NCBI GenBank assembly: GCA_945860375.1
Contig: CAMAQR010000013.1
Span: 1 to 64,000 of the forward strand
Length of the DNA stretch: 64,000 nt
Direction: 5' to 3'
DNA from: Pseudorhodobacter antarcticus
GTDB lineage: Bacteria; Pseudomonadota; Alphaproteobacteria; Rhodobacterales; Rhodobacteraceae
Shown: piece by piece, positions 21,769 through 31,976 of the stretch
Layout of the letters: every line of letters starts with the position of its first letter
Position numbering within the stretch: position 1 is the stretch's first letter
Made by a program: the position numbers and the translations under genes
Notes under the pieces: model-generated
What the model was told of the DNA's origin: nothing
The model's input: the letters and a program-made list of their open reading frames with translations, nothing else
Databases searched by the model: none

Positions 21769-21996
21769 ATGGATGTGAAATACGACGGCTTGCCCGAGGG
21801 CGATATCAAGTTGGTCTATGTGCGACCGGTGGCGGTGGCCGGTTTGCCCGACGCTTTGCGCGCGCAGATCGGGGCGGTGGAAACCGTCTATTCGGTGCAT
21901 GGCGCGGATGGCGCGCAATTGGCTTTGGTGGCCAACCGCGCCTTGGCCTTTGCGCTGGCGCGGCAGCATGAGATGCAGCCGGTGAGTGTGCATTAG
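21769..21996 (+). CDS. DUF1150-family protein
   Basis: The 75-residue protein matches the DUF1150 group, small alphaproteobacterial proteins usually encoded next to Hsp20. Visible traits are the central VYVRPVAVAGLPDALR and a C-terminal ANRALAFALARQHEMQPVSVH. A link to heat-shock response is inferred only from its neighbour. An AGGAGA site lies upstream of the ATG. Confidence 0.87.
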   Translation: MDVKYDGLPEGDIKLVYVRPVAVAGLPDALRAQIGAVETVYSVHGADGAQLALVANRALAFALARQHEMQPVSVH

Positions 21997-22020
21997 GCGG
22001 CGGTTTGCGGGGCTGATGTC

Positions 22021-22104
22021 GGTGGGGGGGGTCACACCCCCCACACCCCCCGTGGGATATTTTCACCAAGATGAAATGCAAATTTTAGATAAATTGGTGT
22101 GATC
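22021..22104 (+). repeat. Dispersed GGGATATTTT...AGATGAAA element, copy 3
   Basis: Starts with a GGTGGGGGGGGTCAC/CCCCCC hairpin, then CGTGGGATATTTTCACC and AAGATGAAA, and ends with GCAAATTTTAGATAAATTGG, which matches copy 2 in its AT-rich tail. It lies 25 bases downstream of the DUF1150 stop. Confidence 0.8.
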
Positions 22105-22113
22105 TTGTGCAAT

Positions 22114-22147
22114 CGGCCGCCCGGTTCGGGGCGGCCGTTTGATTTTT
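22114..22147 (+). terminator. Hairpin terminator between DUF1150 and sat-cysC
   Basis: A 9-bp stem CGGCCGCCC/GGGCGGCCG with a GGTTCG loop is followed by TTTGATTTTT on plus. It would end plus-strand transcripts from the Hsp20-DUF1150 pair before the convergent sat gene. Confidence 0.75.
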
Positions 22148-22155
22148 GTCGGGGA

Positions 22156-23862
22156 TCAGGCCTTGATCAGGCCAAGGCTTTCCAGTTTCAGGATCACCTG
22201 ATGGGCGCAGTGGTCCACCTCGGTGCCTTCGGTGTCCAACACGATCTCGGCCTTGGTCGGAAATTCATAAGGGTCTGAAATCCCGGTGAATTCCTTGATC
22301 TTGCCTTCGCGGGCGAGTTTGTAAAGGCCCTTGCGGTCGCGGCGTTCGCATTCCTCGACAGAGGTCGCGACATGGACTTCGATGAAGGCGCCGAAGGCTT
22401 CGATCATCTCGCGCACGGCACGGCGGGTGGCGGTGTAGGGGGCGATTGGCGCGCAGATGGCGATGCCGCCGTTCTTGGTGATTTCCGACGCCACATAGCC
22501 GATGCGTTTGATGTTGATGTCGCGGTGTTCTTTGCTGAACCCCAGTTCCGACGACAGATGTTTGCGCACGACGTCACCGTCGAGCAGCGTCACCGGGCGG
22601 CCGCCCTGTTCCATCAGTTTCACCATCAAAGCGTTGGCGATGGTGGATTTGCCGGACCCCGAAAGGCCGGTGAAGAACACGGTAAAGCCCTGTTTGTCGC
22701 GTGCCGGAGAGGTTTTGCGCAGCTGCGTCACCACTTCGGGAAAAGAGAACCATTCCGGGATGTCCAGACCTTCGCGCAGGCGGCGGCGCAGTTCCGTGCC
22801 AGAGATATCCAGCACGGTATTGCCTTCGGGCACTTCGTTGGCGGGATAATACTGTGCCTTTTCCTGCACATAGACCATGTGTTTGAAATCGACCATGGTG
22901 ATGCCCATTTCCGCCTCATGGGTCTTGAACAGGGTCTGGGCATCATAGGGGCCGTAGAAATCGACGCCTTGGCTGTTCTTGCCGGGGCCTGCGTGGTCGC
23001 GGCCCACGATGAAATGGGTGACTCCGTGGTTCTTGCGGATCAGCCCGTGCCAGACCGCTTCACGCGGGCCAGCCATGCGCATGGCAAGGTTCAACAGGCT
23101 CATCGAGGTGGTGGCCTGGGGATATTTGTCGAGCACCGCCTCGTAGCAGCGCACGCGGGTGAAATGATCGACGTCGCCCGGTTTGGTCATGCCGACAACG
23201 GGATGGATCAGCAGATTGGCCTGTGCCTCTTTGGCGGCGCGGAAGGTCAGTTCCTGATGCGCGCGGTGCAACGGGTTGCGGGTTTGAAAGGCCACGACCT
23301 TGTTCCAGCCCACCTTGCGGAAGAAGGCGCGGAGTTCGTTGGGGGTGTCGCGGCGGGCCTTGAAATCGTAATGCACAGGCTGCTGGATGCCCGTGACCGG
23401 GCCGCCCAAATAAACCTTGCCGGCCTGATTGTGCAGGTAGTTCACCGCCGGGTGGGCCAGATCATTGGCCCCGAACACTTTTTCCGCTTCCAGATCCTTG
23501 TTCGGGATCCATTTGTCGGTGATCGACATGATGGCAAGGATCACACCTTCGGCGTCGCGCAGGGCGATGTCCTGACCGGGAGCCACCTTTTCGGCAAAGG
23601 CGTCCGAGATGTCGAGCGTGATCGGGATCGGCCACAGGGTGCCATCCTCGGTGCGCATATCGGCCACGACGCCGTGGTAATCCGCCTCGGTCTGGAAGCC
23701 CTTCAGCGGGAAAAAGCCACCGTTCATCAAGAGTTCAAGGTCGCAAACCTGACGGGGGGTCAGATCCCAGGACGGCAGATTGCCCGCCTCCAGTTTCAGC
23801 TTTTGCGCGGATTCATAGGAAACATACAGCTCCGGGATCGGAGCGAGATTGGAAATCGCCAT
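22156..23862 (-). CDS. sat-cysC: Bifunctional sulfate adenylyltransferase/adenylylsulfate kinase
   Basis: The 568-residue fusion activates sulfate to APS and then to PAPS for assimilation. The N-terminal ATP sulfurylase (about 1-385) shows QTRNPLHRAHQEL and GRDHAGPGKNSQG. The C-terminal APS kinase (about 390-568) has the P-loop GLSGSGKSTIA and the RRDRKGLYKLAREGKIKEF lid region. The fusion is known in Rhodobacteraceae. The ATG at 23862 is used in place of a TTG six codons upstream. It stands alone on the minus strand. Confidence 0.97.
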   Translation of the reverse strand: MAISNLAPIPELYVSYESAQKLKLEAGNLPSWDLTPRQVCDLELLMNGGFFPLKGFQTEADYHGVVADMRTEDGTLWPIPITLDISDAFAEKVAPGQDIALRDAEGVILAIMSITDKWIPNKDLEAEKVFGANDLAHPAVNYLHNQAGKVYLGGPVTGIQQPVHYDFKARRDTPNELRAFFRKVGWNKVVAFQTRNPLHRAHQELTFRAAKEAQANLLIHPVVGMTKPGDVDHFTRVRCYEAVLDKYPQATTSMSLLNLAMRMAGPREAVWHGLIRKNHGVTHFIVGRDHAGPGKNSQGVDFYGPYDAQTLFKTHEAEMGITMVDFKHMVYVQEKAQYYPANEVPEGNTVLDISGTELRRRLREGLDIPEWFSFPEVVTQLRKTSPARDKQGFTVFFTGLSGSGKSTIANALMVKLMEQGGRPVTLLDGDVVRKHLSSELGFSKEHRDINIKRIGYVASEITKNGGIAICAPIAPYTATRRAVREMIEAFGAFIEVHVATSVEECERRDRKGLYKLAREGKIKEFTGISDPYEFPTKAEIVLDTEGTEVDHCAHQVILKLESLGLIKA

Positions 23863-24050
23863 CAGTTTGGGCCTTTTCAAACACTGCCTGTGAGGGCCTT
23901 CCCCCCGTTCTTGCGCGGGGAATTAGCCGGGGATTGTGGCGAAATTCAAGTCAGAGCGAAGGTCTGTTCGGATAATAGGGCGAATATGCCGCAAGGATTG
24001 GCGAGGCTGGATTGGAATTCGCGGTTTTCCCGTCCGCCTGAAACGCGGTT

Positions 24051-25145
<1,095 letters not shown>

Positions 25146-25175
25146 CTAGATACGAAGCAACAAAAGGAAGCCAAT

Positions 25176-25676
25176 ATGTCCGCCACCAAACTTGATCCGA
25201 TCGACCGTCGCATAATGGCGGAGTTGCAGGCGGACGGGCGGATGACCAATGTCGAGCTGGCGAGCCGTGTGGGTATTTCGGCACCACCCTGCCTGCGCCG
25301 GGTGCGCACGCTGGAAGAGGCGGGCTATATCAAGGGCTATCACGCCGACATCGACGCCCGCGAGTTGGGTTTTGAGGTGCAGGTCTTCGCGATGGTGCGG
25401 CTGCAAAGTCAGGCCGAGGCGGATCTGTCGACGTTTGAAGGCCGCTGCCGGGCGTGGCCTTTGGTGCGTGAGTGTCACATGCTGAATGGTGAGATAGATT
25501 TCATCCTGAAATGCGTGGCGCCAGATTTGTCGAGCTTTCAATCGTTCCTGACCGAGCAGTTGCTCAAGGCGGAAAACGTGGCGAATGTGAAGACGTCGCT
25601 GGTGATCCGTTGCGCCAAAGATGAACCGGGCCTGCCGTTTGACGTTCTTGAGGCGCGGCTGGCGAAACACGCCTGA
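25176..25676 (+). CDS. lrp: Lrp/AsnC-family transcriptional regulator
   Basis: The 166-residue protein has an N-terminal winged helix (LDPIDRRIMAELQADGRMTN, then the recognition helix near ISAPPCLRRVR) and a C-terminal RAM domain for amino-acid sensing (FEVQVFAMVRL to KTSLVIR). Start ATG at 25176 follows AAAGGAAG. Leucine-responsive regulators of this type control amino acid metabolism. It is transcribed away from trxB. Confidence 0.95.
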   Translation: MSATKLDPIDRRIMAELQADGRMTNVELASRVGISAPPCLRRVRTLEEAGYIKGYHADIDARELGFEVQVFAMVRLQSQAEADLSTFEGRCRAWPLVRECHMLNGEIDFILKCVAPDLSSFQSFLTEQLLKAENVANVKTSLVIRCAKDEPGLPFDVLEARLAKHA

Positions 25677-25699
25677 GTCAGGCGGTTTCAGAAATGTTT

Positions 25700-25740
25700 A
25701 GGCGGCCCCTTTGTGGTGTCAGAGCACACCGGGGCCGCCT
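25700..25740 (+). terminator. GC-rich hairpin after lrp
   Basis: A perfect 10-bp outer stem (AGGCGGCCCC/GGGGCCGCCT) with further inner pairing lies 24 bases past the lrp stop. There is no T tract, so it may act as a Rho-dependent end or mRNA stabiliser. Confidence 0.55.
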
Positions 25741-26039
25741 GAACTGAGCATCATCCACAGCCCGTTTGGGCCGAAGCGCTGAGAGGGGTGCCTTCCGGTC
25801 TTACCGCGCCCGCCAACGACAGTTTTCACAGAGGGACATCTGTTGGGGGAAAGATGGCAGAATGGCGACGACCTGTCAAATTTTTTCCATAATTGGCGCA
25901 GGTTTGTGGCGCGATCTTAAAGTGCCGCCATGATTGTTCACGCCTTGTGAAAGATCAGGTCAAGTGCAGCTTTGGACCCATGTTGGGGAAATGCAAAAGG
26001 ACCGGGAAATCCCGGCCCTTTGTGCAAAATCTGGCCGAA
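25741..26039. other. Unassigned intergenic region between lrp and a small minus-strand gene
   Basis: About 300 bases with no recognisable gene except a 13-codon plus-strand frame at 25854-25892 (MAEWRRPVKFFP) preceded by GGGGGAAAG, which could be a leader peptide or chance. Six T residues at 25881-25886 close the stretch. A small RNA is possible; no known family was recognised. Confidence 0.35.
25995..26021 (-). terminator. Terminator of the 50-residue protein gene
   Basis: In minus-strand RNA, AAAGGGCCGGG pairs fully with CCCGGUCCUUU (one U-G pair) around an AUUU loop and runs into UUUU; the plus strand would have an A-C mismatch. It lies 19 bases past the small gene. Confidence 0.7.
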
Positions 26040-26192
26040 TCAGCGGGCGGCGATGGCCTGCGGTTTGGCCGCGACCGGGGTGGGTTTCAGCGCTGCGGGG
26101 CGGCGGCGTTGACCACGGGCCCAAGGCAGCGCCTCTTGCGACTCGGCTGCGGCGGCGATTGCGGATTTCATCCAGCGGGGCGTCTTGGTCAT
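26040..26192 (-). CDS. Small basic protein, 50 residues
   Basis: The frame starts at an ATG preceded by AGGAGA at seven bases and encodes MTKTPRWMKSAIAAAAESQ, then an Arg-rich centre (WARGQRRRPAALKP) and ends QAIAAR. The strong ribosome site, GC3 codons and own terminator support a real gene. Similar short basic proteins with the MTKTPRWMKS start occur, as far as I recall, in many Rhodobacteraceae with no known role. RNA or membrane association would be a guess. Confidence 0.72.
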   Translation of the reverse strand: MTKTPRWMKSAIAAAAESQEALPWARGQRRRPAALKPTPVAAKPQAIAAR

Positions 26193-26444
26193 GGCTTTCT
26201 CCTGCGATCGGATTCGTTAAGCACAATCTGACGCCTCAATGCGGCAGGGATTTGGCGGGCATGGTGAAATTTTCAGACTGATTTGAATGAGGTTGTCGAG
26301 AATTGTGGCGGAATGGCCAAATTCCGTATCGCATTGAATTGGCAGTGAAATATCGAAGATCGGAAACAGTTCTGGATCAAATTGCCGGATTGTTTCCCAA
26401 ATTGCGGCATTCCCAAGATCGGCTTTGCCGCGATCTGGCCTGAT

Positions 26445-27194
26445 TTACAGGCGGATCACCGAGATCAGGCGACCATAATCTGCCTCACCGGCATGGGTGG
26501 TGCGGCGGTAGGAAAAGAATCGCGCCGGATCGGCGTAGGTGCAGTGATGCGTCCATTCAGCATGGCCAACCCCTGCCGCACGCAAGCGGTGAAGGCCGTA
26601 GCCGGGCAGGTCAAACAACATGCGATCCCCAGCGCCGTTGATGAAAAAGCGGCGGCTGTCCGGGTCATCGTCGGTAAAGGTTTCATAGAACTCCTGCCCG
26701 ACCTCATAAGCGCTTTGCGAGATGCAGGGGCCGATCACTGCGGCGATGTTTTGACGACGCGCGCCCAACCCCTCCATCGCCACAATCGTCGCCTCGAGCA
26801 CCCCATCGCGCGCGCCGCGCCAACCGGCATGGGCGGCCCCGATCACCCCGGCTTGGGCATCGGCGAACAGCACCGGCTGACAATCGGCGGTCAGCACGCC
26901 CAAGGCCAGGCCCGGTGTTGCCGTCACCATGGCATCGGCACGGGGGCGGATTGCGGGTTGGGTGGTGACATGCACGGCATCAGGCGAATGCACCTGATGA
27001 AGGGTGACAAGGGCGTCGGGACCCACGCCCATTGCCTCGGCCACACGGGCGCGGTTGATGGCGACAATCTCGGCCAGATCGGAAGACCCCGGCCCGCAGT
27101 TCAGCCCCGCAAAAACGCCCGACGATGCCCCGCCCTTGCGCGTGAAAAAGCCGTGGCGGACGGGCAGCGCGTCGGAGGTGATGAATTCGAGCAT
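26445..27194 (-). CDS. pgeF: Purine nucleoside phosphorylase/laccase-domain protein (YfiH type)
   Basis: The 249-residue protein belongs to the YfiH/DUF152 family, which has a Zn site from one Cys and two His and was shown in homologues to act on purine nucleosides; PgeF in E. coli edits peptidoglycan precursors. Visible residues are HQVHSPDAV, TADCQPVL and AAHAGWRGAR, then the GPCISQSAYEVG segment. It is the last gene of the lgt-midA-pgeF operon and its ATG overlaps the midA stop. Confidence 0.92.
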   Translation of the reverse strand: MLEFITSDALPVRHGFFTRKGGASSGVFAGLNCGPGSSDLAEIVAINRARVAEAMGVGPDALVTLHQVHSPDAVHVTTQPAIRPRADAMVTATPGLALGVLTADCQPVLFADAQAGVIGAAHAGWRGARDGVLEATIVAMEGLGARRQNIAAVIGPCISQSAYEVGQEFYETFTDDDPDSRRFFINGAGDRMLFDLPGYGLHRLRAAGVGHAEWTHHCTYADPARFFSYRRTTHAGEADYGRLISVIRL

Positions 27195-28246
27195 CAAGGG
27201 AATCCGGGCGGTTTGGGGGCGGATTTGGAAAACACGGCAATGGCTTTGAACAACTGTCCCATTTCCGCAGGCGCGGTCAAGCGGTGCAATGCGGCGTGAT
27301 GATGGGCCAGCGGCGTTCCGGTCAATCGGCGGGCCAGATGCGCTGCACGGGCGTCGATGCCAAGGGCGGTCAGCAACGCGCCTTGGGTGGTGAAGGCGTG
27401 GGCTGGGCTGTGGGCGGCGAGGGCTGCGAAATCGACATGAGCGGTCAGATCGGCCTCTCCGGGGGTGGCCAGCGGATCGGTGAAGCGGTGGGCTTTCAAA
27501 GCCTGAAAGGTGTCGCCGTTTGACGTCCAGCCGCCGTAATCGAGGATCAGGGCGATGCCACCGTGTTGGGTGATGCGGGCGTTGATCGCGGTCATGATCG
27601 CAGGGGCGGCGGGGCAAAGCTCCACCACGTCGCCGGGTTTGGTGTCGGCCAGACGGTGGCTGAGCAGCGCCAGATCGGCAGGGGCGGCGCGGCCCATGGT
27701 CAGGGTGCCATTTGCCACGCCCACCATGGTTTCGGCCCAGCCATGCGGCGTGCGGGTGAACTGGCGGATCGGCAGCGCGTCGAAGAATTCATTGGCCAAC
27801 AGGTACAGCGGCGCGTCGGGCAGGGCGTCGGTGCTGTCCAGCCATTGCACCGGATGGTCGCCCAGCGTTGCGCGTTGGTGGGCGCGCAGGGTGGCCGAGG
27901 TTTCCACCAAAACCACCGATGCCGCCGCGTGAAAGCCCGGCACCCGGGCGGTGGCGCGCAGCGCATCGGCCATCAATGTGCCGCGACCGGGGCCAAGTTC
28001 GGCCAAGGTGAAAGCAGTGGGTGCGCCCTGATCCAGCCAGCTTTGCGCAAGGCACAGGCCCAGCAATTCGCCAAACATCTGGCTGATCTCGGGCGCTGTG
28101 ATGAAGTCGCCCGCAAGCCCGAACGGGTCGCGGGTGGCGTAATAGCCGTGGTCGGGGTGCATCAGGCAATCGGCCATGTAATCGGCCAAGGTGATCGGTC
28201 CGGTCGCCTGAATGCGGCGGATCAGCAGGGCGGCCAGCGGGGTCAT
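27194..28246 (-). CDS. MidA/NDUFAF7-family SAM-dependent methyltransferase
   Basis: The 350-residue protein matches the family of NDUFAF7, the mitochondrial arginine methyltransferase needed for complex I assembly. The start [20 protein letters not shown], the [20 protein letters not shown] segment and the SAM-binding [14 protein letters not shown] are typical. The bacterial target is not known. It sits between lgt and pgeF with four-base and one-base overlaps. Confidence 0.92.
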   Translation of the reverse strand: MTPLAALLIRRIQATGPITLADYMADCLMHPDHGYYATRDPFGLAGDFITAPEISQMFGELLGLCLAQSWLDQGAPTAFTLAELGPGRGTLMADALRATARVPGFHAAASVVLVETSATLRAHQRATLGDHPVQWLDSTDALPDAPLYLLANEFFDALPIRQFTRTPHGWAETMVGVANGTLTMGRAAPADLALLSHRLADTKPGDVVELCPAAPAIMTAINARITQHGGIALILDYGGWTSNGDTFQALKAHRFTDPLATPGEADLTAHVDFAALAAHSPAHAFTTQGALLTALGIDARAAHLARRLTGTPLAHHHAALHRLTAPAEMGQLFKAIAVFSKSAPKPPGFP

Positions 28247-29109
28247 CGGCGCGCGATGAACCACAGGCCCACAAGGATCATCGGCAGACTGAGCAGCTGG
28301 CCTGCGGTCAGACCATAGCCTGCGGCCTGCACATAAAGCCCCAAGGGGTTGGTTTCAGTGACAAATTGCGCGTCAGGCTGGCGCAGGAATTCCACCGCGA
28401 ACCGTGCCACGCCATAGCCCGCAAAGAACAGCCCCGCGACACGGCCCGGCGATTTCAGCCAGTCTCTGCGCCAGATCAGATAGGTGAGGACAGCGAACAG
28501 CAGCAGGCCTTCCAATGCTGCCTCGTACAACTGGCTGGGGTGGCGGGCGCAGATGGTCAGCAGATCGCCGCAGGTCTGCGCGGCGTCGCCCGGAAAGGCC
28601 ACGCCCCAAGGCAGGGTGGTCGGGCGGCCCCACAGCTCGGCATTGACGAAATTGGCAAGGCGGCCAAGAAACAGGCCAATCGGGGCGACAGAGGCCATCA
28701 GATCGGCCAGCGGCAGCATCGGGATCTTCTCACGTCTGCAAAACCAGATGCCCGCAAGCGCGACGCCGAGAAAACCGCCATGAAAGGACATTCCGCCCTC
28801 CCAAACCCGCACGATCTGCATCGGGTCTTGCAGGAAATCGGCGGGTTGATAGAATATCACATAGCCCATCCGCCCGCCCAGAATGACACCCGCGATCACC
28901 CATGTCAGCAAACGCTCAACCGCTTCGGGCCGCAACGGCGGCTGATCCGCCCAGAGCCGGGGCGTGGTGATCATCCGCACGATCAGCTTCCAGCCCGCAA
29001 TCAGCCCGACGATATAGGCCAAGGCATACCAGCGCAGCGCGATGGTGATCGGGCCCAGATCGATCGAGAAAATTTCGGGCGAGATATCGGGGAAGGGGAT
29101 GTAGGACAT
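28243..29109 (-). CDS. lgt: Prolipoprotein diacylglyceryl transferase
   Basis: The 288-residue inner-membrane enzyme adds diacylglycerol to the lipobox cysteine of prolipoproteins. It has about seven hydrophobic segments, the [10 protein letters not shown] and EGGMSFHGG active-site regions and the family signature [14 protein letters not shown] near residue 147. First gene of the operon with midA and pgeF; ATGA overlap with midA. It is divergent from ubiK. Confidence 0.97.
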   Translation of the reverse strand: MSYIPFPDISPEIFSIDLGPITIALRWYALAYIVGLIAGWKLIVRMITTPRLWADQPPLRPEAVERLLTWVIAGVILGGRMGYVIFYQPADFLQDPMQIVRVWEGGMSFHGGFLGVALAGIWFCRREKIPMLPLADLMASVAPIGLFLGRLANFVNAELWGRPTTLPWGVAFPGDAAQTCGDLLTICARHPSQLYEAALEGLLLFAVLTYLIWRRDWLKSPGRVAGLFFAGYGVARFAVEFLRQPDAQFVTETNPLGLYVQAAGYGLTAGQLLSLPMILVGLWFIARR

Positions 29110-29244
29110 GGCCGCTTTCGCTTTGGTTCTGGGGCTGGTTGTCTGGAAAGGCTGTGCCGTTGTCAACGTGCGGCTGCGACGGGGCGGCATCTTGTGCTGG
29201 CTGGGCCGCCGGACCATATATAGATCAACGAAAGGAGGCCCGAT

Positions 29245-29484
29245 ATGCAGGCCGGAAACAAATTCTTTGACGACATGTCCAAGCTGATGACCAATGCCAT
29301 GGGCGTGGCACAGGGAGCCAAGACTGAGGCGGAAACTGCGATGAGGGGTTTCGTCGACCGCTGGATGGCGGATCGCGATTTCGTGACGCGTGAAGAATTC
29401 GACGCGGTGCGGCTGATGGCGCAAAAAGCGCGCGAAGAAAACGTGGCTTTGGCCGCACGGATCGCGGTGCTTGAGGGCAAGTGA
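29245..29484 (+). CDS. ubiK: UbiK-family accessory factor (BMFP)
   Basis: The 79-residue protein matches the membrane fusogenic/UbiK family that assists aerobic ubiquinone synthesis. It has an N-terminal amphipathic helix ([20 protein letters not shown]) and a C-terminal coiled coil beginning [20 protein letters not shown]. An AAAGGAGG site lies upstream of the ATG. It is opposite lgt as in many alphaproteobacteria. Confidence 0.92.
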   Translation: MQAGNKFFDDMSKLMTNAMGVAQGAKTEAETAMRGFVDRWMADRDFVTREEFDAVRLMAQKAREENVALAARIAVLEGK

Positions 29485-29575
29485 GAGGTCTGATCGGCTG
29501 CGCTGCCCGAAGTGGCGCAGTTGAGTATGCAGGCCCGGCTTTTGGGCAAGGTGTTCGAATACCTTGGCGGCCCTG

Positions 29576-29626
29576 CGCCCCGGGATGCCGGGGCATTTGG
29601 ATATTTGAGCCAAGATGAACGCGCCT
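29576..29626 (+). repeat. Dispersed GGATATTTG...AGATGAA element, copy 4
   Basis: CGCCCCGGGATGCCGGGGC forms a short hairpin, followed by ATTTGGATATTTGAGCC and AAGATGAA. It marks the border between ubiK and the decayed transposase region. Confidence 0.65.
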
Positions 29627-29659
29627 GTTAGAGTCTGAGGCGCACCTGTCTGCGTGATG

Positions 29660-29880
29660 TCATGGCCTTGCGCGCAGCCGGATGAAACGGTGGATGCGGG
29701 CGATGATCCGCCGGGTCTCGGCGCAGGCGACGGTTCCTTCCGGTCTTTCGCGATCCGACGGCAGCGGCTGCGCCATGCGGATATGCGCTTTGCCACCCAC
29801 CTTTGCGGGACGACTTCAAAGCCGGGCGCGGTGCCGGCACGCTTGACCTCAAAGACGCGCAGGGGCGTTGCCCGGGAAAC
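29660..29880 (-). pseudogene. Remnant of an IS5-type transposase (C-terminal part)
   Basis: On the minus strand one frame reads [20 protein letters not shown] and continues with a run ending RCRRIAKD, a close echo of the IS5/IS1031-type transposase end (GFEVLPRRWVVERTFAW...RCRRLAKD). After a frameshift near 29730 a second frame continues [16 protein letters not shown], the expected C-terminal helix. No intact frame or terminal repeats are seen, so it is a dead fragment. The rest of 29485-30064 holds no gene I can support, apart from the repeat at 29576. Confidence 0.6.
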
Positions 29881-30064
29881 CCGCCGCGCGTCGCTGTGAT
29901 GCAGTTGTCTTGCAGAAAATCCGCCAAGCCATCCTGGCCGAGGGTCGGAACCCGTTCGATGTGCTGGCCCGTATTGCCTGCGCAAGGGCGCCAATGACGC
30001 GGCCGGAACGCGCCGAAAATGGTGTGCGGGTGGTCTGGGGCAACCATGAACGCAATCTGGCAGC

Positions 30065-31273
30065 CTACTGATGCCGCAGCGCCTCGATCGGGTCCAGCCG
30101 CGCCGCGCGCCGCGCCGGGAAATAGCCGAACACCACCCCCACCAGCGCCGAAAATCCGAAGGCCAGCGCCACCACGGACCCGGACGGCGCGAACGGGATC
30201 GCCATGAACACCGATCCGCCATAGGCAATGGCCAGCCCGACCACGATGCCAACCGCGCCCCCCAGCAGCGACAGCACAATCGCCTCGACCAAAAACTGCG
30301 TCAGCACTTGCCCCGCATTGGCCCCGACGGCCAGCCTTATGCCGATTTCCCGCGTGCGTTCGGTCACTGATACGAGCATGATGTTCATGATGCCGATGCC
30401 GCCCACCAGCAGACTGACCGCCGCCACCGACGACAACAGCCCGGTCAACACGCCGTTGATCCCCGACAGCATCGACGACAGCTCTTTGGCGTCGGTCACA
30501 CTGAAGTTGTCGGCCTGCGTCAACCCGATACGGCGGCGCTCGCGCATCACGTTCTGCACCGCCTTGATGCCATCGGCAGAGCTGACTGATTTGCGCAGGG
30601 CCACGGTGATGGAACTGACGTCCTTGTTGCCCTCCAGCCGCCGCTGCACGGTTTTGATCGGCATCAGCACCACATCATCCTGATCCTGCCCAAAGCTGCC
30701 CGCGCCCTTGGCGGCCAGCACGCCCACCACCTGACAGGCGATGTTTTTCACCCGTATCACCTCGGCCATGGGATCGGAGTTGCCGAAGAGCTTGGTCGCA
30801 ACCGTCTGGCCCAGCACACAAACGGCGGTGCCCGCACTTTCTTCGGACGGCTCAAACGCCCGCCCGAAGGCCAGCGGCCAGTTCTGCACCCGCAGATAAT
30901 CCGCCGTGGTCCCGTAGATCTGCGTGCTGGCATTGGCGCTGCCATAGACCACGGTCTGACCCGACGTTTCAACGGGTGCCGCATACCCCACTTGCGGCAG
31001 TTCCGCCAAAGCCTCGGCATCCTTGACCACAAAGCGCGGCGCAGATGCGCCCCCGCTGGGTGGGCCAAAGCCGCGGGTCCCGGGCCGGACTGTCAGCACA
31101 TTGGTGCCAAGCGCCGCGACGCTGGCCGTCACTTGCGCCGATGAGCCTTGGCCAATGGTCACCATGGCAATCACCGCCGCCACCCCGATGACCACGCCCA
31201 GCACGGTCAGAAAGGTGCGCAGCTTGTTACGGATGATGGTGGTGAAGGCCAGCGTCACGGTTTCCCACAGCAT
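30065..31273 (-). CDS. MacB-type ABC transporter permease
   Basis: The 402-residue inner-membrane protein has the MacB/FtsX topology: one membrane helix near the start ([20 protein letters not shown]), a large periplasmic MacB core domain (about 45-270) and three helices at the C-terminus. It would work as a mechanotransmission pump part with the ATPase and adaptor encoded just upstream. In this operon ATPase and permease are separate genes, unlike E. coli macB. No outer membrane partner lies nearby. Substrate unknown. Confidence 0.92.
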   Translation of the reverse strand: MLWETVTLAFTTIIRNKLRTFLTVLGVVIGVAAVIAMVTIGQGSSAQVTASVAALGTNVLTVRPGTRGFGPPSGGASAPRFVVKDAEALAELPQVGYAAPVETSGQTVVYGSANASTQIYGTTADYLRVQNWPLAFGRAFEPSEESAGTAVCVLGQTVATKLFGNSDPMAEVIRVKNIACQVVGVLAAKGAGSFGQDQDDVVLMPIKTVQRRLEGNKDVSSITVALRKSVSSADGIKAVQNVMRERRRIGLTQADNFSVTDAKELSSMLSGINGVLTGLLSSVAAVSLLVGGIGIMNIMLVSVTERTREIGIRLAVGANAGQVLTQFLVEAIVLSLLGGAVGIVVGLAIAYGGSVFMAIPFAPSGSVVALAFGFSALVGVVFGYFPARRAARLDPIEALRHQ

Positions 31274-31274
31274 G

Positions 31275-31976
31275 TTACGCCCTTTCCTTGACAGCTTCGT
31301 CCCGCGTCAAATGCCCGTCGGTGAACACCAACAGCCGCTGCGCATAGGCGGCGATGTCCTCTTCATGCGTGACCATGACGATGGTGATGCCCTCATCGCG
31401 GTTGAGCGCCTGCAACAGCTGCATGATCTCGTGACTGCGGGCGGAATCGAGGTTGCCCGTGGGTTCATCCGCCAGAATCAACATCGGGTCGCCCGCCATA
31501 GCCCGCGCAATCGCCACGCGCTGCTGTTGGCCGCCTGACAACTGCGACGGATCAGACCCCTCGCGCCCCTTCAGGCCCACCTTTTCCAAGGCTGCACGGG
31601 CGCGGATATGACGCTCGGCCCGCCCCATCCCCTTGTAGATCAGGGGCAATTCGACGTTTTCAAGCGCCGATGACCGTGCCAGCAGGTTGAAGCCCTGAAA
31701 CACGAAGCCAAGACAATGGCGGCGCAGCAGGGCGCGGCGGTCCTGATCCAGGTCCTGCACCTCGATGCCCTGAAACAGATAGCGCCCGGAACTGGGGCGA
31801 TCCAGACAGCCGATGATGTTCATCGCGGTCGATTTGCCCGACCCCGACGGCCCCATGATCGCCACGAACTCGCCGCGCGCGATGGTCAGATCGACGCCAT
31901 TCAGCGCCCGCACCTCGGCCTCGCCCGCGCCGTAGACCCTGCGCACATCGGCAAAGCGGATCAGCGGGTCGGTCAT
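31275..31976 (-). CDS. ABC transporter ATP-binding protein (MacB/LolD type)
   Basis: The 233-residue ATPase has Walker [10 protein letters not shown], the signature LSGGQQQR and Walker [11 protein letters not shown], in the subgroup that drives LolD/MacB transporters. It starts inside the end of the adaptor gene (four-base overlap) and ends one base before the permease ATG, so the three genes form one operon. Confidence 0.95.
   Translation of the reverse strand: MTDPLIRFADVRRVYGAGEAEVRALNGVDLTIARGEFVAIMGPSGSGKSTAMNIIGCLDRPSSGRYLFQGIEVQDLDQDRRALLRRHCLGFVFQGFNLLARSSALENVELPLIYKGMGRAERHIRARAALEKVGLKGREGSDPSQLSGGQQQRVAIARAMAGDPMLILADEPTGNLDSARSHEIMQLLQALNRDEGITIVMVTHEEDIAAYAQRLLVFTDGHLTRDEAVKERA

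Noticed and set aside
25772..25800. GCTGAGAGGGG resembling part of a TPP riboswitch
   Set aside because: The other conserved TPP elements (ACCTGA, the P4/P5 core) are absent and no thiamine gene follows.
29868..30071. Plus-strand open frame of 67 codons
   Set aside because: It lies over the transposase remnant and has no ribosome site or family.
28243..30279. Extended lgt frame of 678 codons
   Set aside because: Lgt begins at the ATG at 29109; the upstream part crosses ubiK in antisense and the decayed transposase.
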